From contig NZ_AP012978.1 in assembly GCF_000801295.1 (NCBI RefSeq), positions 1,426,001 to 1,490,000 of the forward strand: a stretch of 64,000 nt of DNA, given 5' to 3'. How positions within the stretch are numbered: position 1 is the first letter of the stretch; each line of letters opens with the position of its first letter. Below, one piece after another: positions 45,647-53,845 of this stretch. Under the pieces are notes generated by a model, which was not told where the DNA came from, did no database searches, and saw nothing but the letters and a program-made list of their open reading frames with translations. A program made the position numbers and the translations under genes. The stretch is from an endosymbiont of unidentified scaly snail isolate Monju. GTDB taxonomy: Bacteria; Pseudomonadota; Gammaproteobacteria; Chromatiales; Chromatiaceae.

Positions 45647-46318
45647 CTAGCGCTTCCTCCTCTTCCCGGGGCTGTCGTTGGACGGCAGGTCCGGGTGCTC
45701 GGCGATGTCTTCCTCGATGTCCTCGATCAGGTCGTCGGCCTCGTGGCTGGCGATCAGCATGCGCTGCTCACCCCGCCAGATGCGCCACCCCGCCTGCACG
45801 AAACGCAGGCCCATCAGCGCCATGCCGAACGGCAGGATGAAATAGGGTATCCAGCGCGGCAGGTTCTCGTAGCGCGGGTCACCGTCCTCGACCAGGCCGA
45901 ACAGTGCCTGCAACCAGACAGGAAAGGGAATGTCCTCGACCTCCAGGAAGTTCAGCTTGAAGGCAAACTTGCTCCAGTAGTCCCAGCCCCCCTTGAGCAG
46001 CAGGCCGACATACAAGAGACAGATGGCCACCACCAGCAGACCGACCAGGCGCTGGACACGGAGTGGCAGGATGTTGATCAGCGCGTCCACCCCCAGGTGC
46101 GCCGTGTGCTTGACCAAATAGCTCATGCCGAACAGCACCAGCCAGGCGAACAGGTAGGTGGTCGCCTCCAGGCCCCAGAGGATGCCGGAATGGAACAGGT
46201 AGCGCGCCACCACGTTGGCGAAGGTGATTGCCACCATCAAGCCGAGGATGACCGCAATGGCGGTCTCCTCGAACGTGTTGATCCATCGTGACAGGCGCTG
46301 GCGCATCGGTCTGCTCAA
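45647..46318 (-). CDS. dctQ: TRAP transporter small permease DctQ
   Basis: A 223-residue four-helix membrane protein coupling the binding protein to DctM. The family segments are ETAIAVILGLMVAITFANVV, LFAWLVLFGMSYLVKHTAHL-type helices and PFGMALMGLRFVQAGW. An acidic C-terminal tail (DLIEDIEEDIAE) extends it. It follows dctP, with a strong hairpin in the 86-base gap, and its stop adjoins the dctM start. Confidence 0.9.
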   Translation of the reverse strand: MSRPMRQRLSRWINTFEETAIAVILGLMVAITFANVVARYLFHSGILWGLEATTYLFAWLVLFGMSYLVKHTAHLGVDALINILPLRVQRLVGLLVVAICLLYVGLLLKGGWDYWSKFAFKLNFLEVEDIPFPVWLQALFGLVEDGDPRYENLPRWIPYFILPFGMALMGLRFVQAGWRIWRGEQRMLIASHEADDLIEDIEEDIAEHPDLPSNDSPGKRRKR

Positions 46319-46334
46319 GATCTCACCCTCCTGA

Positions 46335-46356
46335 CCTCCCCCGCAAGCGGGGGAGG
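46335..46356 (-). terminator. hairpin between dctP and dctQ
   Basis: CCTCCCCCGC-AA-GCGGGGGAGG pairs over 10 bases. It has no T run and sits inside the dctPQM operon, so it may stabilise the dctP message or reduce read-through so that the binding protein is made in excess. It belongs to the CTCCCC/GGGGAG palindrome family. Confidence 0.6.
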
Positions 46357-46404
46357 AACGGGATCAGAGGGTCCCCGGGGGGAAAGGCCGGAAGAGTCTT
46401 GTAC

Positions 46405-47412
46405 TCAACCCTCGTTGGCCTTCTGTGCCGCGGCGATCACGTCGGCGCCGACATCACCCTCGAACTGTTTCCACACCGGCTTGAGGGCCTCGACCCACTC
46501 CTGCCGCTGTTCGGGCGTGAGGGTGCGCACCGGGCTGCCGGCGGCGATGATCTTCTGCTTGTTCTGCTCGTTGATCGCGGTAGAGACCTTGTTTCGCTCC
46601 GCGGTCACCTCGGCAATGATGCGCTCGAGCTGGTTGCGCACATCCGAGGGCAGCCCATCCCAGAATTCGGTGGAGGTCACCACCAGGTAGTCGAGCACGC
46701 CGTGGTTGGTCTCGGTCACGCCGTCCTGCACCTCGAAGAACTTCTTGGTGTAGATATTCGACCAGGTGTTCTCCTGACCATCCACCACCCCACTCTGCAG
46801 GGCACCATAGACTTCGGAGAAGGCCATCTTCTGCGGGATGGCGCCCAGTGCCTCGAACTGGGCCTTGAGCACGTCGGAACTCATGATGCGGAACTTCAGC
46901 CCCCTGGCATCCGAGGGGTGGATCAGCGGCCGGTTGGCCGACATCTGCTTCATGCCATTGTGCCAGAAGGCCAGCCCCTGCAGTCCCTTCTTGCGCATGG
47001 CGTTCTTCAGTTTCTGCCCGGTTTCCGAGTTCTGGAAACGATCCACCGCGTCGATGTCCTTGAACATGAACGGCAGGTCGAAGATGCGGTACTGCTTGGT
47101 GTACTTCTCGAACTTCGACAACGAGGGGGCCGCCATCTGCACATCACCGAGCAGCAGTGCCTCGAGCACCTTCTTGTCGTTGTAGAGCTGCTTGTTGGGA
47201 TAGACCTGCATGCAGACCTTGCCATCCATCTCGCGGTTCACCCGCTCGGCCAGCAGCGCGGCGGCCTCGCCCTTGGGATGCCCCTTGGCGGCAGTCACGT
47301 GGCTGAACTTGATGACGATCTCGCCCTTGTCGCAGCCCTCCGAGGCGAGCGCGGAAGCACTGCCCAGAGCCAGCGCCACAGCAGCGGTCAGACAGACGAA
47401 CGATTTTTTCAT
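46405..47412 (-). CDS. dctP: TRAP transporter substrate-binding protein DctP
   Basis: A 335-residue periplasmic solute receptor, probably for C4-dicarboxylates given the dctBD neighbours. The signal peptide is FVCLTAAVALALGSASALA. Family motifs are IKFSHVTAAKGHPKGEAA, LPFMFKDIDAVDRF, and the substrate-contact Arg in GLKFRIMSSDV with QSGVVDGQENTWSNIY. AGGAGG lies 7 bases before ATG 47412. A sigma-54 promoter lies about 60 bases upstream. Confidence 0.94.
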   Translation of the reverse strand: MKKSFVCLTAAVALALGSASALASEGCDKGEIVIKFSHVTAAKGHPKGEAAALLAERVNREMDGKVCMQVYPNKQLYNDKKVLEALLLGDVQMAAPSLSKFEKYTKQYRIFDLPFMFKDIDAVDRFQNSETGQKLKNAMRKKGLQGLAFWHNGMKQMSANRPLIHPSDARGLKFRIMSSDVLKAQFEALGAIPQKMAFSEVYGALQSGVVDGQENTWSNIYTKKFFEVQDGVTETNHGVLDYLVVTSTEFWDGLPSDVRNQLERIIAEVTAERNKVSTAINEQNKQKIIAAGSPVRTLTPEQRQEWVEALKPVWKQFEGDVGADVIAAAQKANEG

Positions 47413-47470
47413 GGGATTCCTCCTGGTTTGTTCTCGTGCGGACGCCAGACGACGACCTGTCCCAATCACG

Positions 47471-47486
47471 AGCAAGGACCGGGCCA
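47471..47486 (-). promoter_or_regulatory. sigma-54 promoter of dctPQM
   Basis: On the minus strand TGGCCCGGTCCTTGCT fits the -24/-12 consensus TGGCAC-N5-TTGCA with the required GG-N10-GC spacing. It lies 59 bases before the dctP start codon. Sigma-54 dependence agrees with the DctD-type activator encoded just upstream. Confidence 0.8.
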
Positions 47487-47557
47487 GCCGCCCACCGGCC
47501 CACCAGAAGCGGCCGTGGCAAGGGCTCGCCCGGCCAGGCCTGCGAAAAACCGGCGAA

Positions 47558-47592
47558 ATTCCGCCAGTCAGGCCCTTCCGAATCGGCGGAAT
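47558..47592 (-). promoter_or_regulatory. probable DctD upstream activator sites
   Basis: Two inverted repeats lie 70-120 bases upstream of the sigma-54 promoter: ATTCCGCC (47558-47565) paired with GGCGGAAT (47585-47592), and TTCCG-N6-CGGAA (47576-47591). The placement and symmetry fit enhancer sites for a bacterial enhancer-binding protein. Part of this stretch lies just after the dctD stop. Confidence 0.6.
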
Positions 47593-47593
47593 C

Positions 47594-48961
47594 TCACCCC
47601 TGCGCCTTGTACTGACTCTTGTCCAGGCCGTACTTGCGCATCTTGTCGTAGAGCGTCTTGCGCGGAATGCCAAGCGCGGCCATCACGTCCTTGAGGCGGC
47701 CATTGTGCATGGCGAGCTGCTGGGCGATCAGGCACTTCTCGAAGGATTCCACTTGCTGCGGCAGGGTCAGCGCCGGTTCCTGGCTGGCCCCGTGCAACAG
47801 GCGCTCGAGGTCATGCCCCACCTGGTCGCCGAGCAGCACGTAGCGCTCGGCCAGGTTGCGCAGCTCACGTACATTGCCCGGCCAGGGATGGCTGAGCAGG
47901 GCACGCATCTGCCCGGGGTCCGGCGGAGGCGACTCGGCCCCGTAGCGCGCCGAGGCCACCAGCAGAAAGTGCTGGAACAGCAGGGGGATGTCCTCGAGGC
48001 GTTCACGCAGGGGCGGGATCTCCAGGGTGACCACGTTCAGGCGGTAGTACAGATCCTCGCGAAACTCGCCACGCCCTGCCGCCTCGCGCAGATCCACCTT
48101 GGTCGCGGCCACCACCCGCAGGTCCAGCGACACCGGCGTGTTCGAGCCCAGACGCTCGACACTGCGCTCCTGCAACACCCGCAGCAGGTGCACCTGCACT
48201 GCCATCGGCATGCTCTCGATTTCGTCGAGAAACAGCGTGCCCTGATTGGCGTGCTCGAAGCGGCCGATACGCCGCGAGCGTGCCCCGGTGAAGGCCCCCG
48301 CCTCATGGCCGAACAGTTCGCTCTCGATCAGGCTCTCGGGGATGGCCCCGCAGTTGACCGGCACGAAGTGATGCGCCCGTCGCCGTGAATGCTCGTGCAG
48401 GGCGCGCGCCACCAGCTCCTTTCCGGTGCCGGTCTCGCCCAGGATCAGCACGTCGGCATCGGTATCGGCCAGGCGCGCGATGGTCTGACGCAGGCGCTGC
48501 ATGGCCGGGCTGTTGCCGACGATGCGCGGACCCGGCGCACTGTGCATCTCCAGCTCACGGCGCAGGCGGCGGTTCTCCAGTGCCAGCGCACGCCGGCTGG
48601 CGGCACGCCGCACGGCATCCACGAGGCGTTCGGCCGGGAACGGCTTTTCGATGAAATCGTAGGCACCGGCACGCATGGCCTCGACGGCCAGCGCCACGTC
48701 GCCGTGCCCGGTGATCAGGATCACCGGCAGGTCCGGGTCGCGCATGCGCAACGCCGAGAGCAGCCCCATACCGTCCATGCCCGGCATGCGGATGTCGCTG
48801 ACCACCACGCCGGGCCAGTCGTCGCGGAGGACGTCCAGCGCGGCCTCGGCACTTTCGAGACCCTGCGCCTCGAAGCCGGCCAGCTCCAGGGTCTGCACAT
48901 TGGCCGCACGCACCGCCGGCTCGTCGTCGATGAATAGGACCGGTATCCGCTCGTCGCTCAT
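47594..48961 (-). CDS. dctD: sigma-54-dependent response regulator DctD
   Basis: A 455-residue NtrC-class activator. The receiver domain carries VVVSDIRMPGMDG with the phosphoacceptor Asp. The AAA+ domain has GETGTGKELVARAL and the sigma-54 contact loop GAFTGA, followed by FLDEIESMPM. The C-terminal Fis-type helix-turn-helix is MAALGIPRKTLYDKMRKYGL. It overlaps dctB by 4 bases and lies upstream of dctPQM, which it should activate. Confidence 0.94.
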   Translation of the reverse strand: MSDERIPVLFIDDEPAVRAANVQTLELAGFEAQGLESAEAALDVLRDDWPGVVVSDIRMPGMDGMGLLSALRMRDPDLPVILITGHGDVALAVEAMRAGAYDFIEKPFPAERLVDAVRRAASRRALALENRRLRRELEMHSAPGPRIVGNSPAMQRLRQTIARLADTDADVLILGETGTGKELVARALHEHSRRRAHHFVPVNCGAIPESLIESELFGHEAGAFTGARSRRIGRFEHANQGTLFLDEIESMPMAVQVHLLRVLQERSVERLGSNTPVSLDLRVVAATKVDLREAAGRGEFREDLYYRLNVVTLEIPPLRERLEDIPLLFQHFLLVASARYGAESPPPDPGQMRALLSHPWPGNVRELRNLAERYVLLGDQVGHDLERLLHGASQEPALTLPQQVESFEKCLIAQQLAMHNGRLKDVMAALGIPRKTLYDKMRKYGLDKSQYKAQG

Positions 48962-50811
48962 TGCGCTGTCGCCCGTTCCAGGGTGAGTATGAATTCGGCG
49001 CCGCCATCCGGCACGTTACGTGCCTCCAGCCGGCCACCCATGTTATCCGCGATCTGCTGCGAGATCGCCAGCCCCAGCCCGAGGCCGGACTTGCGGGTGG
49101 TAAAAAAGGGGTCGAAGATCTGCGCCAGGTGCTCCTGCGCAATGCCCGGCCCGTTGTCGCGCACCCGGATCTGCACCTGGTCCTGCTCCGCGAGGGCATC
49201 GATGCGGATGCAGGGATCGGCCTCGCCTTCCAGCGCGTGCTGGGCGTTGCCGACCAGGTTCAGCAACACCTGCTCCAGGCGGGTGGCGTCGGCCAGCACC
49301 CACAACGCGTCCAGCCCCTCTCCCAGCTCGACCTGTACCCCGGCGCGCCGCAGGTCCGGCTGCAAAAGTTCCAGCACCACCTCCACTGCCTGCCGCAAGG
49401 ACACCGGCAGGCGGTGACCGTCCGACTTGCGCGCGAACAGCTTGAGCTGGGAACTGATGCGGCTCATGTGCTCGACCAGGCGAGCGATCTGCTCCAGGTT
49501 GCCGGCCACCTCGGCGTCACGCCCGCGCTCGAGCAACAGGCGGGCGTTCTCGGCATAGCTGCGAATGGCGCTGAGCGGCTGGTTGAGTTCGTGATTGATA
49601 CTTGCCGAGAGCTGGCCGAGCATGGCCAGCTTGGCCGCCTGTACCAGCTCGTCCTGGGCACGACGCAGAGCCTGTTCGGCACGTCGCCGTTCCTCCACCT
49701 CGCGCTGCAGATCGGCGGTGCGCTCGACCACCCGCTGCTCGAGTTCGCCATGCGCGCGCTCCAGCGCCGCCCGGGCCTCGGCATCGCAACGCGCCCGCTC
49801 CAGGCGCCGCGCACGCGACTGCCACCACAGCAGGCCCAACAGCAGAAGCGCCACCCCCGCCGCGCCGGTCACCGCCATGGCGCTGGAGACCTGGCGCCCC
49901 ACCTCGTCGGTCGGGGTCAGCAACAGCATGCGCCAGCCCTGCGCCGGCATCGCCAGCTCGCGCACCAGCAGGGTCGGTGCCGCCGGCCGGTCGGTGCGCT
50001 GCACCAGGTAGGTGCCACGAGGGCCGGTACGTGCCGCCAGCGGCAACGGCGCCGGCTCGACACCCGGGTAGCGATGACTGTCACGGATGCGCGCCAGCAC
50101 TTCCGGCGGCAGGACGCCGAGGGTACGAAAACGCCAGTCCGCCTGCGAGGCGATGAACACCACCCCGTCGGGATCGACCACCAGCACCGTCTCGCGCGGG
50201 TTGCGCCAGTCCTGCTCGAGATGGGCAATATCCATCTTCAGCACCACCACGCCGACCGGGCGTCCCAGTTCGAGGACCGGGTAGGAAAAGTAATAGCCGC
50301 GCACCCGCGAGGTGCTGCCCAGCGCATAGTAGCGCCCCGCCTCCCCGCGCATGGCCTGGCGGAAATAGGGACGAAAACCGAAGTTGCGGCCGATGAAGGT
50401 ACGCTCTTGCGCCCAGTTGCTGGCCGCAAGTGTCAGGCCCTGCGCGTCCATCAGGTAGATGTCCAGTGCGCCGGTACGCCGCGCCGCCTGCTCGAAATAC
50501 TCGTTGAGCGCCTGGCGGGCCGAGGCGTTGTCGGGCTGGCGCAGTACCTTGAGCAGACGCTGGTGGGTCGCCAGCAGGGCCGGAATGGACTCGTAACGCG
50601 CCAGCTGCCCCTCGAGGTTGGCAGCATACAGCGCCAGTCGCTGTTCGGCGGTGCGCGCCAGCTCGCCCAGTGCGCGCTCGCGGATCACCCCCGCCACGCC
50701 CCACACCACCAGGCCCAGCACCGCGAGCGCCGACAGGAGCAGCGCCAGCAGGCGCCACGCGGGCCATGGCACCTGCCTGCCGGCTTCGAGTTCCCGTATC
50801 GCGTGCTTCAC
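48958..50811 (-). CDS. dctB: C4-dicarboxylate sensor histidine kinase DctB
   Basis: A 617-residue membrane kinase. Two membrane helices (LLALLLSALAVLGLVVWGVA and AAGVALLLLGLLWW) flank a periplasmic double-PAS sensor, with RNFGFRPYFRQAMRGEAGRY typical of the DctB ligand region. A coiled coil precedes the phosphoacceptor His in NHELNQPLSAIRSYAENARL, and the ATPase domain has DNGPGIAQEHL and FTTRKSGLGLGLAIS. It overlaps the stop of the selD fusion upstream and dctD downstream. Confidence 0.93.
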   Translation of the reverse strand: MKHAIRELEAGRQVPWPAWRLLALLLSALAVLGLVVWGVAGVIRERALGELARTAEQRLALYAANLEGQLARYESIPALLATHQRLLKVLRQPDNASARQALNEYFEQAARRTGALDIYLMDAQGLTLAASNWAQERTFIGRNFGFRPYFRQAMRGEAGRYYALGSTSRVRGYYFSYPVLELGRPVGVVVLKMDIAHLEQDWRNPRETVLVVDPDGVVFIASQADWRFRTLGVLPPEVLARIRDSHRYPGVEPAPLPLAARTGPRGTYLVQRTDRPAAPTLLVRELAMPAQGWRMLLLTPTDEVGRQVSSAMAVTGAAGVALLLLGLLWWQSRARRLERARCDAEARAALERAHGELEQRVVERTADLQREVEERRRAEQALRRAQDELVQAAKLAMLGQLSASINHELNQPLSAIRSYAENARLLLERGRDAEVAGNLEQIARLVEHMSRISSQLKLFARKSDGHRLPVSLRQAVEVVLELLQPDLRRAGVQVELGEGLDALWVLADATRLEQVLLNLVGNAQHALEGEADPCIRIDALAEQDQVQIRVRDNGPGIAQEHLAQIFDPFFTTRKSGLGLGLAISQQIADNMGGRLEARNVPDGGAEFILTLERATAQ

Positions 50812-53066
50812 CCCTGATCCACCATGACCTGCGGCTCACCCGCAAGCACCTCGCCGATACGCGCCGCCTGGTAACCGGCGGCATGCAGGTATTCCAGGCA
50901 GTCGTCCACGGCGCCGGCGGGCACGCCCGCGAGCAGGCCGCCGGCGGTCTGCGGATCAAACAGCAGCGGATAGCGGGGGTGGTTCCTGACTGCTTCAAGG
51001 TCGACAACGGCTCGACGCAGGCGCAGGTTCTCCGGGGCCAGGCTCGACTGAATGCCCATCGCCAGGGTCTCGAGCGCGCCATCGAGCACCGGCAGCGCCG
51101 CGAGGTCGATGCGCGCGCTACAGCCCGAGGCGCGCAGCATCTCCAGCAGGTGGCCGAGCAGGCCGAAGCCGGTGACATCGGTGCAGGCGCTGGCCCCCTG
51201 CCCATGCAGGATGATCGCTGCCTCGCGATTCGATCGCAGCATCTGTTCGATGGCACCCTGCACCCAACGGCCACGCGCACGGTGCCGCATGTCGGCGGCC
51301 ATCAGGGTGCCGGTGCCCAGCGGCTTGGTGAGAATCAGCACCTCGCCCGGGCGCAGTCCGCCCTTGCGCAGCAGCCGATCCGGATCGGCCAGGCCGTTGA
51401 CCGCCAGCCCGAAGGCCAGCTCGGCGCCCTCGCTGGAATGCCCGCCGGCGAGCACCGCGCCGGCCTCGTGCAGCACACCGAGCGCGCCGTCGAGCAGCTC
51501 GAACAGGGTCTGCTCGATCACTGCCTCGCGCCCGAAGGGCACGGTGGCGATCGCCAGCGCCGAATGCGGTGCTGCGTTCATGGCGTACAGGTCGCCCAGG
51601 GCGTGGTTCGCGGCGATGGCTCCGAAGACATGGGCATCGTCGAGAAAGGCACGGAAATAATCGACACTCTGCACCAGCAGACGCCCCGGCGGCACCGCGA
51701 AGGCCACCGCGTCGTCGGCATCGGTGGGCCCGCCGGCGACAATGCCCTCGCCACCCTCGCGCGGCAGGCGCGCCAGCGCGCGTTCCAGCACTGTGCTGCC
51801 CACCTTGGCACCGCAGCCGCCGCAACGCATGGGCAGGTTGGCCAGCGTCTCACGCAGCTCCGCGTCAGCCAGCCCCTCTGCCGGTGCGGGCGTCTCCGGC
51901 TCGGGCATCGCGGGCAACTGGTCGAACATGCGCATGAAGCGGCGGTCGATCCAGTCCTTCACCGTCCACAGCCAGTCGCCCTCGGCCGACCAGGGGCCGC
52001 GCGAGGCGATGGCATGACGGTCGCCAGTAGTGATCAGGCCCAGGAAATGCCGTTGCGGACGATAACGGCGCAACGACCGGCCGCGCGCGGCGGCCACCAG
52101 GTTGTGGTGCAACACTGGCCCCTGGCGCACCGCGAACACCCCGGACTTGGGACGCGGATCGGGCAGGCTGGCGACATCGCCGGCGGCGAAGATCTCGGAG
52201 TGCGAGACACTCCGCAGGCAGTCGTCCACACGGATGAAACCCTCGGCATCCATCGCCAGTCCCGCGCGCGCCGGCCAGTCGGGCGTGCTGGCGCTGGTCG
52301 CCCAGAGCACCGCGTCGGCGGCAAAGCTCCGGCCATCGGTCAGGTCCAGACCATCGGCGCGCACCGCCACCACCTGCGCATCGGTCAGGACGTCCACATC
52401 ACGCTCGGCGAGCACCCGCACGAAACGCCGCCGCACCCCCGGCGCGTGATTGGCCAGCAGTTCGGCATCGGCGGTGAACAGGGAAAAGTGCAGGCGCGCC
52501 GGGTCGTCGCCCCGTGCCGCCAGATCCTCGCGCAGGCGGTACTGCACCGAGAGCAGCAGCTCCACCCCGCCGGCCCCGCCACCGACCACTGCGATGCGGA
52601 AGGGGCCGTCAGAGGACAACACCCGCTCGCGCAGGGCCTGCCAGCGGCGCAGGAAGGCATCAACCGGCTTGACCGGGATGGCATGCTCCGCCGCCCCGGC
52701 CACATCCGACTGGCGTGGCCGCGAGCCGGTGTTGATCGACAGCAGGTCCCAGGGCACCGGCGGCCGCCCTGGCAGCCACACCCGGTGTTCGTCCAGATCC
52801 AGTCCCTCGACCTCACCGTGATACAGGCGAACTCCCGCGAAGCGGCACAGCCGTCGCAGGTCGATGTGGCACTGGTCGTAGTCGTAGAAACCGGCGATGT
52901 GCCCGGGCAGCATGCCCGAATACGGGGTGTGGATGTCACGGGTGATCAGCGTCACCCGCAGACCGGGCACGGGCTTCATCCCCAGCCGCAGGATCACCCC
53001 CGCATGCGCATGCCCGCCCCCGACCAGCACCAGGTCCTTTGCCACCGGCACCGCACTGTCCTGCAT
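50808..53066 (-). CDS. selD: flavoprotein oxidoreductase fused to selenophosphate synthase (SelD)
   Basis: A 752-residue fusion. The first 370 residues are a pyridine-nucleotide/FAD oxidoreductase with LVLVGGGHAHAGVILRLG, IAVVGGGAGGVELLLS and IFAAGDVAS. The C-terminal half is SelD, making selenophosphate from selenide and ATP: MRCGGCGAKVGSTVLERAL (catalytic Cys and Lys), TDADDAVAF, NALGDLYAM-like NHALGDLYAMNA and GGHSSEGAELAFG. Fusions of this kind are known in some bacteria; the flavin half may supply reduced selenium (inference). ATG 53066 avoids an unlikely leader from an upstream start. It overlaps dctB, though the functions appear unrelated. Confidence 0.9.
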   Translation of the reverse strand: MQDSAVPVAKDLVLVGGGHAHAGVILRLGMKPVPGLRVTLITRDIHTPYSGMLPGHIAGFYDYDQCHIDLRRLCRFAGVRLYHGEVEGLDLDEHRVWLPGRPPVPWDLLSINTGSRPRQSDVAGAAEHAIPVKPVDAFLRRWQALRERVLSSDGPFRIAVVGGGAGGVELLLSVQYRLREDLAARGDDPARLHFSLFTADAELLANHAPGVRRRFVRVLAERDVDVLTDAQVVAVRADGLDLTDGRSFAADAVLWATSASTPDWPARAGLAMDAEGFIRVDDCLRSVSHSEIFAAGDVASLPDPRPKSGVFAVRQGPVLHHNLVAAARGRSLRRYRPQRHFLGLITTGDRHAIASRGPWSAEGDWLWTVKDWIDRRFMRMFDQLPAMPEPETPAPAEGLADAELRETLANLPMRCGGCGAKVGSTVLERALARLPREGGEGIVAGGPTDADDAVAFAVPPGRLLVQSVDYFRAFLDDAHVFGAIAANHALGDLYAMNAAPHSALAIATVPFGREAVIEQTLFELLDGALGVLHEAGAVLAGGHSSEGAELAFGLAVNGLADPDRLLRKGGLRPGEVLILTKPLGTGTLMAADMRHRARGRWVQGAIEQMLRSNREAAIILHGQGASACTDVTGFGLLGHLLEMLRASGCSARIDLAALPVLDGALETLAMGIQSSLAPENLRLRRAVVDLEAVRNHPRYPLLFDPQTAGGLLAGVPAGAVDDCLEYLHAAGYQAARIGEVLAGEPQVMVDQG

Positions 53067-53219
53067 CACCGCCTCCCGGATACCGCCTCGGAAGCCATGC
53101 AATATACCTGATCGGCCTTCCTGGGTGACGTCCCCCACCGATTGAGCGCCGACAGCCGGAGCAAACTGCAATGACTACAAGCAGCCCTGAAAGTACCGTT
53201 TTCTGGTACCATCAAGGCA

Positions 53220-53474
53220 ATGAAACGGAAGCATGCAAGGACGCTGAAAAGGATTTTCGCACGGCCGGTAAGCGGCAACATCGCCTGGCGTGATATCGAA
53301 GCCCTGTTCATTGACCTGGGGGCCGAGATCGAAGAGCGCGAAGGTTCCCGCATCGGGGTGTTCCTGTTTGGCGAGATCCGGGTCTTTCACCGCCCTCACC
53401 CCTCGCCCTGCACGGACAAGGGGGCCGTCGCCAGTATCCGGAAATGGTTGTACGACAACGGAGTCAGACCATGA
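53220..53474 (+). CDS. hicA: HicA-family toxin
   Basis: An 84-residue putative mRNA interferase of the HicA family. The pattern WRDIEALFIDLGAEIEE then EGSRIGVFL, FHRPHPSPCTDKGAVASI is that of a common HicA subgroup. Its stop overlaps the hicB start in ATGA, giving toxin-first order. It sits alone between divergent selD and convergent pyruvate carboxylase genes. Confidence 0.85.
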   Translation: MKRKHARTLKRIFARPVSGNIAWRDIEALFIDLGAEIEEREGSRIGVFLFGEIRVFHRPHPSPCTDKGAVASIRKWLYDNGVRP

Positions 53475-53815
53475 AACAGAAGAACCTGATGGAGATCGAC
53501 GGGTACCACGCCGTCATCCAGTACGACCCGGACATCGAGATGTTCCGAGGCGAGTTCGTCGATCTGAACGGCGGCGCCGACTTCTACGCCAGCGACATCG
53601 AAGGGCTGCGGCGTGAAGGCGAGGCCTCGCTGCGTGTCTTTCTGGAGATGTGCCGGGAAAAGGGCATCGAGCCACGCAAACGCTTCTCCGGACGCTTCAA
53701 TGTCCGCATCCCGGGCGATCTGCACGCCCGTGCCGTCCGCGTGGCCCGGGCACGGGGCACGAGTCTCAACCAACTGGTCGCCGAGGCCCTGGGACACGAA
53801 GTGGATGGCGGCTGA
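53471..53815 (+). CDS. hicB: HicB-family antitoxin
   Basis: A 114-residue antitoxin. The N-terminal HicB fold is YHAVIQYDPDIEMFRGEFVD with FYASDIEGLRREGEASLRVF. The C-terminal ribbon-helix-helix-like part is RFNVRIPGDLHARAVRVA then GTSLNQLVAEALGH, which would bind the operator. ATG 53471 fits the overlap with hicA. Confidence 0.87.
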   Translation: MKQKNLMEIDGYHAVIQYDPDIEMFRGEFVDLNGGADFYASDIEGLRREGEASLRVFLEMCREKGIEPRKRFSGRFNVRIPGDLHARAVRVARARGTSLNQLVAEALGHEVDGG

Positions 53816-53845
53816 TTCACGGCCAACTCGGCACCCGCAGCCGTT

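Noticed and set aside
53220-53474. HicA lacking the usual Gly-Ser-His active-site motif, hence an inactive toxin
   Set aside because: GSR in place of GSH together with FHRPHP and TDKGAV is, as far as I recall, the normal pattern of a common HicA subgroup.
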